Source: a virus. From it: a DNA stretch of 57,186 nt. This document shows, in pieces, positions 14,787-23,465 of the stretch. How positions within the stretch are numbered: position 1 is the first letter of the stretch; each line of letters opens with the position of its first letter. A program made the position numbers and the translations under genes. The DNA lies in the IMG/VR virus record IMGVR_UViG_3300012201_000004, positions 1-57,186 of that record, one strand, 5' to 3'. Below the pieces are notes generated by a model. That model was not told where the DNA came from. It saw only the letters and a list, made by a program, of their open reading frames with translations, and did not search any database.

Positions 14787-14935
14787 TGGTGGGTAGTGGC
14801 AGACGTAACGACAAGTCGGTCTCCATTGGTCAGCGCGTAGACATGACCAAGCTCGTTCTGCTCGTAGTCCTCTACCATGTCAGTATACCCAAGTGTTTCA
14901 ATCAGATTGTCAGCCTGTTCAATAGTGGTGTTCAT
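14762..14935 (-). CDS. Small leftward gene inside the modification operon, 57 aa
   Basis: The frame is oriented against all neighbours. ATG at 14935 is preceded by AGGAGAG at 10 bases, and an AT-rich TATTAT/TATACA -10 candidate lies just upstream. The acidic protein (MNTTIEQADNLIETLGY) has no family I recognise. Its end overlaps the QueD-like paralogue by 25 bp. It could be an independent small regulator or a moron gene. Confidence 0.5.
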   Translation of the reverse strand: MNTTIEQADNLIETLGYTDMVEDYEQNELGHVYALTNGDRLVVTSATTHHYLCTSQE

Positions 14936-15053
14936 GTTGTTTTTCTCTCCTGTATAATAAAACATTCATTTGATGACTCTAGTATCACCTATCTCGCGCA
15001 ATATGACAAGCGGCTTTACTGGCATATTCTTCCCATTTTTCGAGGGAGTACTT

Positions 15054-15413
15054 ATGTACACAATTAGCAAGCAGTTCGCGTTTAGCGCATCGCACGCGTT
15101 ACTTCATCTTCCAGATGGACACGTATGCAAGAGACTGCATGGTCATAACTACATGGTGGAATTGCTCTTGCGCCGCCCTGCGCTGGATGGGAGCGGCTTT
15201 GTGGTGGACTACAATGACATGAAACCCTTTGGGCTGTACCTTGACGAGCACCTTGACCACCAACATCTGAACGACGTGCTTCCAGACATGCCTCCCACGG
15301 CTGAGAACATTGCGAAACATTTGTACGGGATTGCCTGGGAGATGTTTCACGATGTCGCTATCACGGTACGGGTGAGCGAGACGCCAAAGACTTGCGCAGA
15401 GTACACACAATGA
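15054..15413 (+). CDS. queD: 6-carboxy-5,6,7,8-tetrahydropterin synthase
   Basis: The start at 15054 follows GAGGGAG. Hallmarks of the T-fold family are present: FSASHALL (His14), Cys25 four residues before LHGHNY (His29 and His31, zinc ligands), VVDYNDMK, LDHQHLND, PPTAENIA and a final VSETPKTCAEY strand. It converts dihydroneopterin triphosphate to carboxy-tetrahydropterin, the second step of 7-deazaguanine synthesis. At 119 aa it has the usual length. ATGA overlap links it to QueE. Confidence 0.9.
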   Translation: MYTISKQFAFSASHALLHLPDGHVCKRLHGHNYMVELLLRRPALDGSGFVVDYNDMKPFGLYLDEHLDHQHLNDVLPDMPPTAENIAKHLYGIAWEMFHDVAITVRVSETPKTCAEYTQ

Positions 15414-16108
15414 GCAAACTTACCATCTCAGAGTGCTTTGGGCCAACGGTGCAGGGTGAAGGTGCCTTGATCGGGAAGCCCACCGTCTTTGTACGTACTG
15501 GCGGGTGCGAGTATCGCTGTTCCTGGTGTGATACCCTCTATGCCGTCCTCCCTGAATATAAAGACGAGTGGCGGCAGATGAGTACCCAGGAGGTGTTTAC
15601 TGAAATACAACGCTTATCGCCAAAGCCTATTCTCGTGACGCTCTCAGGTGGCAATCCAGCGATACAACCACTCGGAGACTTGATCGACCTGGGACATCAG
15701 CACGGGTACACCTTCTGCATGGAGACGCAGGGAAGTATAGCACGGTCCTACATGCGGCGGCTGGATTATCTCACGTTATCGCCTAAGCCACCATCTAGCG
15801 GGATGAAAACACGGTGGGAGCGATTAGATGGATGCTTCGAGACAGAGGCAAGTGTATTTCTCAAGGTGGTGGTATTCGATGACGCCGATTATGCCTATGC
15901 TCAACATATTCATGAACGGTATCCAACAACGCCAATGTACTTACAACCTGGGAATGCTACACCTCCACATGTGGGAGCATTCGATATCGAAGGGGTACTC
16001 AGTAAGACTCGTTGGCTCATTGAGAAGGTGACACAGGATCAGTGGAATGAGGTCACGGTGTTACCACAACTCCACACTCTTTTGTGGCAAAACCAGAGGG
16101 GGATGTAA
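15410..16108 (+). CDS. queE: 7-carboxy-7-deazaguanine synthase
   Basis: A radical-SAM enzyme. The cluster motif is CEYRCSWC (Cys33, Cys37, Cys40; the CX3CX2C spacing usual in QueE), preceded by GPTVQGEGALIGKP, which binds SAM and substrate. SGGNP replaces the common SGGEP. ETQGS and LSPKP follow as in the family. It ring-contracts carboxy-tetrahydropterin to 7-carboxy-7-deazaguanine. At 232 aa the length is normal. It overlaps QueD and runs into FolE. Confidence 0.92.
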   Translation: MSKLTISECFGPTVQGEGALIGKPTVFVRTGGCEYRCSWCDTLYAVLPEYKDEWRQMSTQEVFTEIQRLSPKPILVTLSGGNPAIQPLGDLIDLGHQHGYTFCMETQGSIARSYMRRLDYLTLSPKPPSSGMKTRWERLDGCFETEASVFLKVVVFDDADYAYAQHIHERYPTTPMYLQPGNATPPHVGAFDIEGVLSKTRWLIEKVTQDQWNEVTVLPQLHTLLWQNQRGM

Positions 16109-16110
16109 AG

Positions 16111-16674
16111 GTGTCTGAGGTAAATTATCAAGCGTTGCTTACAATAGGGCGTGAACTGCTACAAGCCATAGGGGAAGACCCTGAGCGAGAGGGGATCAAG
16201 GACACGCCACGTCGTTTTGCAGATTGGTGGAAAGAGTTCATTGACTACCAACCTGGAAGTCTTGATACGTGTTTCGAGAGCATCACGACCGACCAAATGG
16301 TGACGGTATCAGGTATGCGGGTGTGGAGCCTCTGTGAGCATCATCTCCTCCCATTCTGGTGTGATGTCTCTATTGGGTATATCGCAGGTGAACAGGTTTT
16401 AGGATTATCGAAGTTTGCGCGGATCGCTCACAAGTATGCTCATACCTTGCAACTCCAAGAGCGATTATGTCACCAGATCGCCGATGAGATTACACGGATT
16501 GTCGGCACTGAGGATGTGGCGGTGTTAGCGCGTGGGCGACACCTGTGTATGGAGATGCGCGGTGTGAGGACACCTGGACTTATGTCCTCGTCCGTGATGC
16601 GTGGTTTGTTTCGTGATAAGAACGAGGCCCGTATGGAGTTTTTGCAGTTGGTGAAGGAGTCAAGACATGACTGA
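16111..16674 (+). CDS. folE: GTP cyclohydrolase I
   Basis: GTG at 16111 is used because AGGGGG lies about 10 bases upstream; the earlier GTG at 16084 has no site. Zinc ligands are visible in SLCEHHLLPF (Cys75, His78) and HLCMEMRGV (Cys146). REGIKDTPRR and GLSKFARIAHKYA match substrate and oligomer segments. It opens GTP to dihydroneopterin triphosphate, the first step towards 7-deazaguanine bases. Its presence lets the phage raise precursor flux. The stop overlaps the terminase small subunit start. Confidence 0.93.
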   Translation: MSEVNYQALLTIGRELLQAIGEDPEREGIKDTPRRFADWWKEFIDYQPGSLDTCFESITTDQMVTVSGMRVWSLCEHHLLPFWCDVSIGYIAGEQVLGLSKFARIAHKYAHTLQLQERLCHQIADEITRIVGTEDVAVLARGRHLCMEMRGVRTPGLMSSSVMRGLFRDKNEARMEFLQLVKESRHD

Positions 16675-17209
16675 TACCCGCAAACCATCCTTACAAAAAA
16701 ACACGAGTAGCCATGTCCGTACCAGCGCCCGCCGCCCTGGTCATCGTCTCACCGAAGAGCAGACGCACGAGGCACAAGAGAAGTTCCTCAAAGCTTTTGC
16801 CTCCAACGGTAATGTACGTGTCGCGTGTACCGCCGCTGGCATTGACCGCTCAACCGTTCACGCCTGGACTGAGCATGACGAACAGTTCTCGATGGAGTAC
16901 AACCTTGCTAAAGAGGATGTCAACGATGCGATCCGTGCTGAGATCTATAGACGCGGCATGTTTGGAGAGGAACGCTTTGTCGTCGCTCAGGGGAGGATTG
17001 TCAACGGGCCTGATGGGAAGCCGCTCACGTACCGGGAGAAGTCGGATACGCTACTCATCTTCCATGCAAAGAGTCGCATGCCTGAGTATCGAGATAAGCA
17101 ACAGGTAGAGCATTCGGGAAGCATTGATGTTTCTGGCGCGGCTGAATCACTCTTTCAGAAGGTGGCGATGGGTATGTCTCAAGAGTCGGAGGCACCCAAA
17201 GATGGGTAG
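16667..17209 (+). CDS. Terminase small subunit
   Basis: 180 aa with a basic disordered N-terminus (about 1-30), then a helix-turn-helix (FLKAFASNGNVRVACTAAGIDRSTVHAW) typical of small terminases that recognise packaging sites. The C-terminus is a helical oligomerisation region. It overlaps the large subunit gene. AAGGAG precedes the start. The tandem FolE-terminase overlap suggests modification and packaging genes share a transcript. Confidence 0.8.
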   Translation: MTDTRKPSLQKNTSSHVRTSARRPGHRLTEEQTHEAQEKFLKAFASNGNVRVACTAAGIDRSTVHAWTEHDEQFSMEYNLAKEDVNDAIRAEIYRRGMFGEERFVVAQGRIVNGPDGKPLTYREKSDTLLIFHAKSRMPEYRDKQQVEHSGSIDVSGAAESLFQKVAMGMSQESEAPKDG

Positions 17210-18665
17210 TGCCGTTTCTCGCGTCCCCATGACCGATGAATACTTCCAGCGATGCCGGTGGTTTGCCCATCAGCCACGCGAGAAGAAACTGGAAATCATC
17301 AAGACGCTCAGCGACGAAGAAGCACTTATTTTCAAATATACGTGGGAAGCATGGGCGCGTGACAAGCAATTGGCACAGATAGAGGCTCCTGGGTATCGTT
17401 GGAGGAACTGGATTCACCTTGCGGGCCGTGGGAATGGGAAGACGCGAACGGGTGCGGAATGGATACGACAGCAGGCAGAGAGTAACAAGATTGAACGTAT
17501 GATCCTCGTTGCTCGCACCGCCGCCGATGTGCGAGATACGATGGTCGAGGGAGAGAGCGGCATCCTTGCCATTAGTCCCCCCTGGTTCGCGCCTAAGTAT
17601 GAGCCATCAAAACGGCGGCTTACGTGGCCTAATGGGAGTATGGCGATCACTTTTAGCGCAGATGAACCTGATGCGCTCCGTGGGCCTCAGTGCGCGAGGG
17701 CATGGGCAGATGAACGCGCATCTTGGCAGTATGACCAGGCGTGGGATAACCTCATGATGGGTATGCGTTTAGGCGAAGATCCTCAGTGTATCGTGACGAC
17801 GACACCGCGCCCGACAAAGGCCATCATTGAACTGAAGAAGGCGAAAACCTCTAAGGTTACGGTAGGCGTGACCTATGAGAATAGAGATAACCTTGCACCG
17901 TCATTTCTCACCGAGATATTACGCAAGTACGAGAATACTCGCCTGGGCAGACAGGAGATCTATGCTGAAATCCTCGAGGATATCGAAGGGGCGCTCTGGA
18001 ACTATGCCATGTTGGAGCGGAACCGCGTGGTCAAAGCTCCTGAATTGGTGCGTGTCGTGGTGGGCGTCGATCCGTCTGTGACCAATAATGAAGACTCTGA
18101 CGAGACGGGTATCATCGTAACGGGCCTGGGTGTTGATGGACATGCCTATGTGTTGGCAGATTACACTATCAAAGGCTCCCCGCTAGAATGGGCAACCGCC
18201 GTTGTGACTGCCTATCACCTGTTCCATGCTGATCGCGTCGTAGCTGAAGTGAACAATGGTGGAGATCTCGTAGAGCAGAATGTGAAGCTTGTTGATGAGA
18301 ATATTTCCTACAAGGCGGTTCATGCTTCACGCGGGAAGATTACCCGTGCTGAGCCGGTTGTGGCAATCTACGAGCAGGGGCGCGCTCACCATGTCGGCAA
18401 CCTGGCAAAGCTGGAAGACGAGCAATGTACATGGCTGCAAGGAATGAAGTCACCTAATAGGCTGGATGCGTGTGTTTGGACAATAAACGAACTAGTGTTG
18501 AATAGCGGTACTATCCCTCTTGTTATTTCTACAGGCGGCACACCCAATCCACTCCCACCATTCAACACGGTAGAAGACGAAGAAGAGAATGCCCGCTTGC
18601 AGGCAGAGCAAGAGCGCCGCGCCAACATCGTCGGGGTGCTACAGAGACTTGGAGGACTGATATGA
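17202..18665 (+). CDS. terL: Terminase large subunit
   Basis: ATG at 17202 overlaps the small-subunit stop; the frame is open to 17124. The ATPase domain has Walker A GRGNGKT (Lys80), Walker B ARAWADE (Asp170-Glu171) and a TTTPRP coupling motif. The nuclease domain begins at VVGVDPS (Asp290), an RNase H-like fold with further acidic residues downstream. It powers DNA packaging and cuts concatemers. Length (487 aa) is normal. Confidence 0.93.
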   Translation: MGSAVSRVPMTDEYFQRCRWFAHQPREKKLEIIKTLSDEEALIFKYTWEAWARDKQLAQIEAPGYRWRNWIHLAGRGNGKTRTGAEWIRQQAESNKIERMILVARTAADVRDTMVEGESGILAISPPWFAPKYEPSKRRLTWPNGSMAITFSADEPDALRGPQCARAWADERASWQYDQAWDNLMMGMRLGEDPQCIVTTTPRPTKAIIELKKAKTSKVTVGVTYENRDNLAPSFLTEILRKYENTRLGRQEIYAEILEDIEGALWNYAMLERNRVVKAPELVRVVVGVDPSVTNNEDSDETGIIVTGLGVDGHAYVLADYTIKGSPLEWATAVVTAYHLFHADRVVAEVNNGGDLVEQNVKLVDENISYKAVHASRGKITRAEPVVAIYEQGRAHHVGNLAKLEDEQCTWLQGMKSPNRLDACVWTINELVLNSGTIPLVISTGGTPNPLPPFNTVEDEEENARLQAEQERRANIVGVLQRLGGLI

Positions 18666-18835
18666 GTATGTGGGGACCTCTCCGCTTTTATAGAGAGAGT
18701 CGATCATACATGGCTGGATACTCGATCTGGTATTTCTGGCGTCACTTCCCAAAGGCATTTGTGAGGTTTTATGCGATGAGTGCGCGTGACTTGCTTCGCG
18801 CAAGAAGATCAGTCGAATGGATTGACGAGGAGTAG
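18662..18835 (+). CDS. Small basic protein between terminase and portal, 57 aa
   Basis: GGAGG lies 8 bases before the ATG, and the start overlaps the terL stop. Aromatic- and Arg-rich (FYRESRSY, WYFWRHFPK), partly hydrophobic. Function unknown. Confidence 0.55.
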   Translation: MSMWGPLRFYRESRSYMAGYSIWYFWRHFPKAFVRFYAMSARDLLRARRSVEWIDEE

Positions 18836-18838
18836 CCG

Positions 18839-20731
18839 ATGAGCCGACACAAGAAACGCCGTGGGACACTCAAGCCCGTTCCCGTGATGGCACAGGATGC
18901 GTATCGTCAGCTCGTCGAAGCGGTGGAACGCGCGAACGCTACAACGCCCCCAGGCCGCAATGCTGACCTCTCAGAAGCGGGTCGCATCCTCTCAGCCAAT
19001 CCCGCGCTCGTCACGATGCTGCAAGCCGTACAGGACCGTGAGTACGCCCGTCAAGATGCCCTTGCCCGTCTGGATGTGAAGGGCGCTCCCACAGGTGCAT
19101 ACCCACAGGCAGGGATGGCGGGATGGACAGGGACAAAGAACTACCCTCAAGGCGTCCCGAATGCTCGCCTCTTGCGTGATTGGGCGGATACGAATGAATG
19201 GACACGCGCCGCGATCAATGCCCGCCGTCAACAGGTTGAACGCGCTGACATCGCGGTCCTGCCCAACGATGAGAGCAAGCCCTATAACAAGCCGGTCATG
19301 AAGGCCATTCAGCAGCTCCTCGACCAGCCCAACGAACTACGCGATAGTTGGCGCTCGCTCATCGGGCCGGTCCTAGAGGATGTTCTGGTGTTAGATCGGG
19401 GCGTCATCTCGAAGAACATGACCGCCTCGCGTAAGCCGACCGCACTCTACTATGAGGACGGGAGTACGATCAAGATTTACCCTGAATGGTCAGGCAACCC
19501 AAAGGAGCCGCGCTATCTGTATGAGGAGCCAGGAAGCAACAACAAGAAACCGTTGCTCAATGATGAACTTATGGTCATCATGGCGAACAGCGCGTCCTAC
19601 CGCTACGGTCTCTCACCCGTGCAGGTGCTTCGTCAAACGATCGTTGCCGACCTTGAGGCCATGCGGAGCGGAGCCGACCTCGTAGCGAACAAGCCGCCTC
19701 CCCATGCTCTACAGATGACCGGTGCCAGCGATACGCAGATACGCGGCTTTATCAATGCGTATGACAACGAGATTGCCGGGCGGAAGCAACTCTTTGCCTT
19801 TGGCGGTCCCCAGGAGGCACACCTCTTCAAACTGGTGTATTCCGCGAAAGATAACCAGTGGATGGAGTGGCAAGAGTACCTTGCGCGTAAGATCTGCGCC
19901 ATATTCCAGATTAGCCCGCAACAAATCGGGTTGACCTTCGATATTAACAAGGCGACGGCTGGCACGCAACAGCAGATCTTTGAGGATACGGGACTGATCC
20001 CCTTGCTGCTGTTGTTGGAGGAGTACCTGAACCGTGAACTGCTTGCTGACTTTGCACCCAAGCAATCAGGAGACCGCTTCAACCTGGATGCGCTCAACTT
20101 GCGCATCGTGTTTCCAGAGGTGTCAGAGGCAGCAAGGCAGGTACACCTTGAACGCATGTTGTCGATGGCAGAGACGGGGCTAGCAGGACTGCCATCACAG
20201 ACGCCCAATCAGGTATTAATGGCGATGGGGCAGGAGCCTATCCCTGGTGGCAATACTTTATGGGTCATGACGACAAATGGCCCGATGCCCTGGTTGTCAT
20301 ATGACAACGAGTATGGGGACTATCAACCACCGATCACGGGCGGTCAACTTGGCGCTCAAGATGTGGCTGGCGGGCCTTCGGATAGCTCTGACGATGACTT
20401 AGGACTCAATGAGGATACGTCCTCATCGGAGAGTGATAGTAACGCGGCTGAGGCGGCTCAGAGTGCTTCTAGCGGCGGTTCACCCAATGGCGATGCTCAA
20501 TCATCTGAGAAACGCATGGTGTACCGTGATGTACGCCGTCCTGGGGTCAAGTGGAGTCCTACACTCCTCACATTAGCGCATGGCCGCCCGATGCCTGAGC
20601 GTCTTGCTCGTCCACATCGCACAGCGGAAGAGGAGCAAGCACAGCGGGTGTTAGAGCAGGCTGTGAAACGGGTGTTCGATGGTGCTGCGACACGTGGGAC
20701 GTCGGCATTGAAGGAGAGAGGAAAGTCATGA
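18839..20731 (+). CDS. Portal protein
   Basis: 630 aa in the canonical place after terL. HK97/SPP1-type portal signs: a region with NARRQQVERADIAVL, a wing with DDRGVISKN-like strands, and the crown-proximal FQISPQQIGLTFD motif that matches the 'iF.vPp..lG' portal signature. The C-terminal 120 residues are acidic, Ser-rich and disordered, then basic. The dodecamer forms the DNA channel at one capsid vertex. Confidence 0.88.
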   Translation: MSRHKKRRGTLKPVPVMAQDAYRQLVEAVERANATTPPGRNADLSEAGRILSANPALVTMLQAVQDREYARQDALARLDVKGAPTGAYPQAGMAGWTGTKNYPQGVPNARLLRDWADTNEWTRAAINARRQQVERADIAVLPNDESKPYNKPVMKAIQQLLDQPNELRDSWRSLIGPVLEDVLVLDRGVISKNMTASRKPTALYYEDGSTIKIYPEWSGNPKEPRYLYEEPGSNNKKPLLNDELMVIMANSASYRYGLSPVQVLRQTIVADLEAMRSGADLVANKPPPHALQMTGASDTQIRGFINAYDNEIAGRKQLFAFGGPQEAHLFKLVYSAKDNQWMEWQEYLARKICAIFQISPQQIGLTFDINKATAGTQQQIFEDTGLIPLLLLLEEYLNRELLADFAPKQSGDRFNLDALNLRIVFPEVSEAARQVHLERMLSMAETGLAGLPSQTPNQVLMAMGQEPIPGGNTLWVMTTNGPMPWLSYDNEYGDYQPPITGGQLGAQDVAGGPSDSSDDDLGLNEDTSSSESDSNAAEAAQSASSGGSPNGDAQSSEKRMVYRDVRRPGVKWSPTLLTLAHGRPMPERLARPHRTAEEEQAQRVLEQAVKRVFDGAATRGTSALKERGKS

Positions 20732-20829
20732 ACTGGACAATGCGCCACACCTCAAGCGTTACGTTGACTCGATGCCTGGTGCGCTCATGGCAATGCACGG
20801 ACGAGAGCAAGAAGGAGCAATCATTATGA
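20728..20829 (+). CDS. Tiny coupled ORF, 33 aa
   Basis: Good ribosome site (GGAGAGAGG), ATGA overlap with the portal stop and again with the next frame. The translated peptide has no recognisable feature and may be a translational coupler. Confidence 0.35.
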   Translation: MNWTMRHTSSVTLTRCLVRSWQCTDESKKEQSL

Positions 20830-20945
20830 TGACGCTCATTGACCTGATAGCCGATTATGCCGTGTTGCATCTCACCGCAGAGTATCGGTACGAGTTGGCA
20901 GAGTTTGTCGAGGCGTATTTGGAGGAGATGACATCATGCTCTTGA
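20826..20945 (+). CDS. Small acidic protein, 39 aa
   Basis: AAGGAG lies 8 bases before the ATG. Helical and acidic (MTLIDLIADYAVLHL). It overlaps the DUF3307-like gene by ten bases. Function unknown. Confidence 0.45.
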   Translation: MMTLIDLIADYAVLHLTAEYRYELAEFVEAYLEEMTSCS

Positions 20946-21313
20946 TGCTCATTCCTGATCTGGCAACAAAACTACTGCTTTGGGGAATAGTCATTCATTT
21001 AGTGCTTGATTGGTTAGGGCAAAATGATTGGATGGCCCGCTACAAATCATCTTTGCTCCATCCCGCATCCTGGGTACATAGTGGCATACACTTTATCGGC
21101 TTGCTGCTCATCTTTCCCGTGTGGATGGCGGCTCTTGTTGCGATTGTTCACCTACTCGTAGATACCCGCGTACCGCTCCAATGGTGGCGCAAGTTCTACA
21201 GGCAGACACAGCAGGGAGAGGTAGCATTGCACGTGGCGCTATGGAGCGATCAAACCTTGCATATAGTTGTGATAGCCATTGCTGCATTAGTTATCGGGAG
21301 GATTGGGTTATGA
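20936..21313 (+). CDS. DUF3307-like membrane protein, 125 aa
   Basis: Four hydrophobic segments with HLVLDWLGQNDWMA, SSLLHPASWVHSGIHF and VHLLVDTRVP, the His/Asp pattern of the DUF3307 family found in phages and bacteria. The conserved His and Asp residues in the membrane suggest metal binding or proteolysis, but the family role is not established. It sits in the accessory cluster between portal and head genes. Confidence 0.7.
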   Translation: MLLMLIPDLATKLLLWGIVIHLVLDWLGQNDWMARYKSSLLHPASWVHSGIHFIGLLLIFPVWMAALVAIVHLLVDTRVPLQWWRKFYRQTQQGEVALHVALWSDQTLHIVVIAIAALVIGRIGL

Positions 21314-21639
21314 GCGAAGAGAGCAACCTATGTAAGCAATGTGGCAAGTTGCTCCATTTTGATTACATTGTGACCTTTGAGCAAGGGAGGCCGCATACCA
21401 TACGGATGGAACCTCATGTGCCTCAACATCAGTTTTGTCCTGGGCATCCTACTAGCGCGGGTACCGGCGATTGGGATCGGCTCAACAACGAGCAGCAGGG
21501 TGCGATAGATCGGGAGCGCAGTGATATGAGAGACTATTTCATTGCAATTACTGAATTATTCTATAAGACACATCCTGAGTTACGGCTCATCTGGCAATTC
21601 ACTCTCGACGCCGTACTGAGAGAGGAGCAAGCGAAGTGA
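21310..21639 (+). CDS. Zinc-ribbon-like hypothetical protein, 109 aa
   Basis: N-terminal CKQCGKLLHF with HQFCPGH gives a plausible zinc site. The C-terminal half is helical. ATGA overlap with the DUF3307-like gene. Function unknown. Confidence 0.6.
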   Translation: MSEESNLCKQCGKLLHFDYIVTFEQGRPHTIRMEPHVPQHQFCPGHPTSAGTGDWDRLNNEQQGAIDRERSDMRDYFIAITELFYKTHPELRLIWQFTLDAVLREEQAK

Positions 21640-21719
21640 ACGGACTCATCATCGGGCTACCTTTCGCCTTTGCACTGCTTTTCCGATGGTGGCGGCGCAT
21701 ATTGGAGGCAAGCGACTAA
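21636..21719 (+). CDS. Tiny membrane peptide, 27 aa
   Basis: GTGA overlap with the previous stop. One hydrophobic helix followed by FRWWRRIL. Too short to classify; coupling suggests it is translated. Confidence 0.35.
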   Translation: MNGLIIGLPFAFALLFRWWRRILEASD

Positions 21720-21721
21720 TC

Positions 21722-21970
21722 ATGTCATATGAAGAGAACAACATTTGTGAAGTAAAGAAGCACAACGGCGACCTAGGCCATAACGCGATGGTCAGCTTTG
21801 ACGAGTGCCGCTATTCCACATCAGACGGGGACACCTTCTACTTCGAAGAAGTGCTGATTAGTGATCAGATGCGTCACATCTTCCTCACCCCAAAAGAGGC
21901 GCTCTCACTGCTTGATTGGCTCCTACAGGAGAAACCCAAATTACAGCGATTGGTAGAAGAGCAGAGATGA
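21722..21970 (+). CDS. Hypothetical protein, 82 aa
   Basis: Begins MSYEENN; the frame is open to 21686 but without a good site. The EVLISDQMRHIFLTPKEALSLLDWLLQ part resembles the N-terminal segment of the protein at 2514-3005. Function unknown. Confidence 0.55.
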   Translation: MSYEENNICEVKKHNGDLGHNAMVSFDECRYSTSDGDTFYFEEVLISDQMRHIFLTPKEALSLLDWLLQEKPKLQRLVEEQR

Positions 21971-22020
21971 TAGATGACACTGAGAAGAAGCGAACTTAGA
22001 GAAACTGGCAAAGGAGCAAA

Positions 22021-22272
22021 GTGATGGTATCTGATTTATTCAAAGAGATGGAGGACAAGATAGGGAACCAACTTCTCCTCCAGAATGATCTGATCCAGGA
22101 GATTACAGACAGGTTAGGCAAGGACAAAACGGTTATTGAGCGGGCTGTGTATGGGGCATGCGTGGCAACCGGAGCACGTGTCATGGAGGTGACTGTTCTC
22201 GTGCATGAGTTCCTCGCAGCACTCGAAGAGACGGAACTATCAGAAGAGACAAAGGAGCAAGGCAATGACTGA
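22021..22272 (+). CDS. Hypothetical helical protein, 83 aa
   Basis: AAAGGAG precedes the start. Mostly helical, acidic at the C-terminus; overlaps the next gene by eight bases. Function unknown. Confidence 0.6.
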   Translation: MMVSDLFKEMEDKIGNQLLLQNDLIQEITDRLGKDKTVIERAVYGACVATGARVMEVTVLVHEFLAALEETELSEETKEQGND

Positions 22273-22597
22273 CAAACTCCCACGTTTTCGCTACAGCACG
22301 AATGATACGCATGACGAACAGATACATGCACTCATGATGCAAGTACCCGCCTATGCTGCATTACAAGAGCAACCTACGCCCAAATACGGCATGTTCCATT
22401 TGACGTTCAATAATAGCAAGCGGCGGGTAAAAGGGTATGAGTCCCATGAATGCATGGGCGTGCTCTATCCAGAGGGCAATGTACACATCAACACACGAGC
22501 CTTCCATCTCAGGGAGTTTGAGAGTCTGTCAGAGATGCGCGATATGTTGGAAGAATGGGGAGATGTCTGGATACGGTTTGAGGGAGGAGCGTCTTGA
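22265..22597 (+). CDS. Hypothetical protein, 110 aa
   Basis: Starts at MTDKLPRF (AAAGGAG upstream). Mixed alpha/beta with FHLTFNNSKRRVKGYE. Function unknown. Part of the small-gene run, overlapping both neighbours. Confidence 0.6.
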   Translation: MTDKLPRFRYSTNDTHDEQIHALMMQVPAYAALQEQPTPKYGMFHLTFNNSKRRVKGYESHECMGVLYPEGNVHINTRAFHLREFESLSEMRDMLEEWGDVWIRFEGGAS

Positions 22598-22887
22598 GTA
22601 GCAAGCAGTTTGAATATATCTACCATCCTGGTGGAACACGTTCACTACGAGAAAGGGAATATTCCATGTCATCCTATTGGCCTTATACTCTACAACCAAG
22701 TTCTGTCGCAACCCACTATTACTCCCCATCACTGACCGAACATCAAGTACGTCAGATCGTTGCAGAGGAACTACAGAAGGCGCTCCATCCTGAAGAGAGC
22801 CGCCCATCAGCTACTGTCGAGTACGTGATAGAAGGGAAGCGATATAAGGGGACGGTCTATCTTGTAGAGGATGAGGAAGAGGAATGA
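22594..22887 (+). CDS. Hypothetical protein, 97 aa
   Basis: TTG start overlapping the upstream stop, with GGGAGGAG at good distance. Tyr- and Ser-rich N-terminus, a helix with EHQVRQIVAEELQKAL, and an acidic tail. Function unknown. Confidence 0.55.
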   Translation: MSSKQFEYIYHPGGTRSLREREYSMSSYWPYTLQPSSVATHYYSPSLTEHQVRQIVAEELQKALHPEESRPSATVEYVIEGKRYKGTVYLVEDEEEE

Positions 22888-23243
22888 ACTACTACGATGC
22901 GAGAGAGACGAGAGACGCACAGGGCAATCCTAGCGGTCTCTTTCACTATACCGCACAAAACGATGGGCGCATTTTCCCCGTTGGTTATTGCGCTCAGGGA
23001 TGCGCTGGACATGCGACACCTGAAGAAGCGCGAGAACACTACCGGCTCTATCTCCTCGATACTGCGAGATATGACGGCATGTTACAAGGTGAGCAACGTC
23101 AGTGTGAGATATGCGGTCTTTGGGTTCAGACGTATGCTCACATTCCGCTCGCTATGGAAGCACATTTCTTATGTGATGAACACTTGAATCGCGAGACACT
23201 GGATACCGTGATGTACCGCGTCGGACAGATCATTTCATCATAG
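22884..23243 (+). CDS. Hypothetical Cys/His-containing protein, 119 aa
   Basis: CAQGCAGHATPEEAREHYRLYLLD followed by CEICGLW and CDEH suggests a zinc ribbon late in the chain. ATGA overlap with the preceding gene. Function unknown. Confidence 0.6.
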   Translation: MNYYDARETRDAQGNPSGLFHYTAQNDGRIFPVGYCAQGCAGHATPEEAREHYRLYLLDTARYDGMLQGEQRQCEICGLWVQTYAHIPLAMEAHFLCDEHLNRETLDTVMYRVGQIISS

Positions 23244-23255
23244 GGAGGGCTAGAG

Positions 23256-23465
23256 ATGCTGGAAGAATTGAAGCGCATCGAAACGATGATGCAAAAGTGC
23301 ATCACTGCACAGGACGACAAGCAAGGGCATATCGAGGGCGATCACCTCATGGGCGATCTCGCGCTTGCCCTCTCAGAACGCCTCTACGACGATGAGCGGG
23401 CGTATGTTGAGCGTATTTGCGAGGCGTATATAGCCGCTACGGAAGAAAGGTGGTGGTATGCATGA
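23256..23465 (+). CDS. Hypothetical helical protein, 69 aa
   Basis: GGGAGGG before the ATG. Two or three helices with AERLYDDERAYVERI-like charge pattern. Overlaps the next gene by four bases. Function unknown. Confidence 0.55.
   Translation: MLEELKRIETMMQKCITAQDDKQGHIEGDHLMGDLALALSERLYDDERAYVERICEAYIAATEERWWYA

Noticed and set aside
16084-16110. Upstream GTG as FolE start
   Set aside because: No ribosome site precedes it, whereas AGGGGG serves the GTG at 16111.
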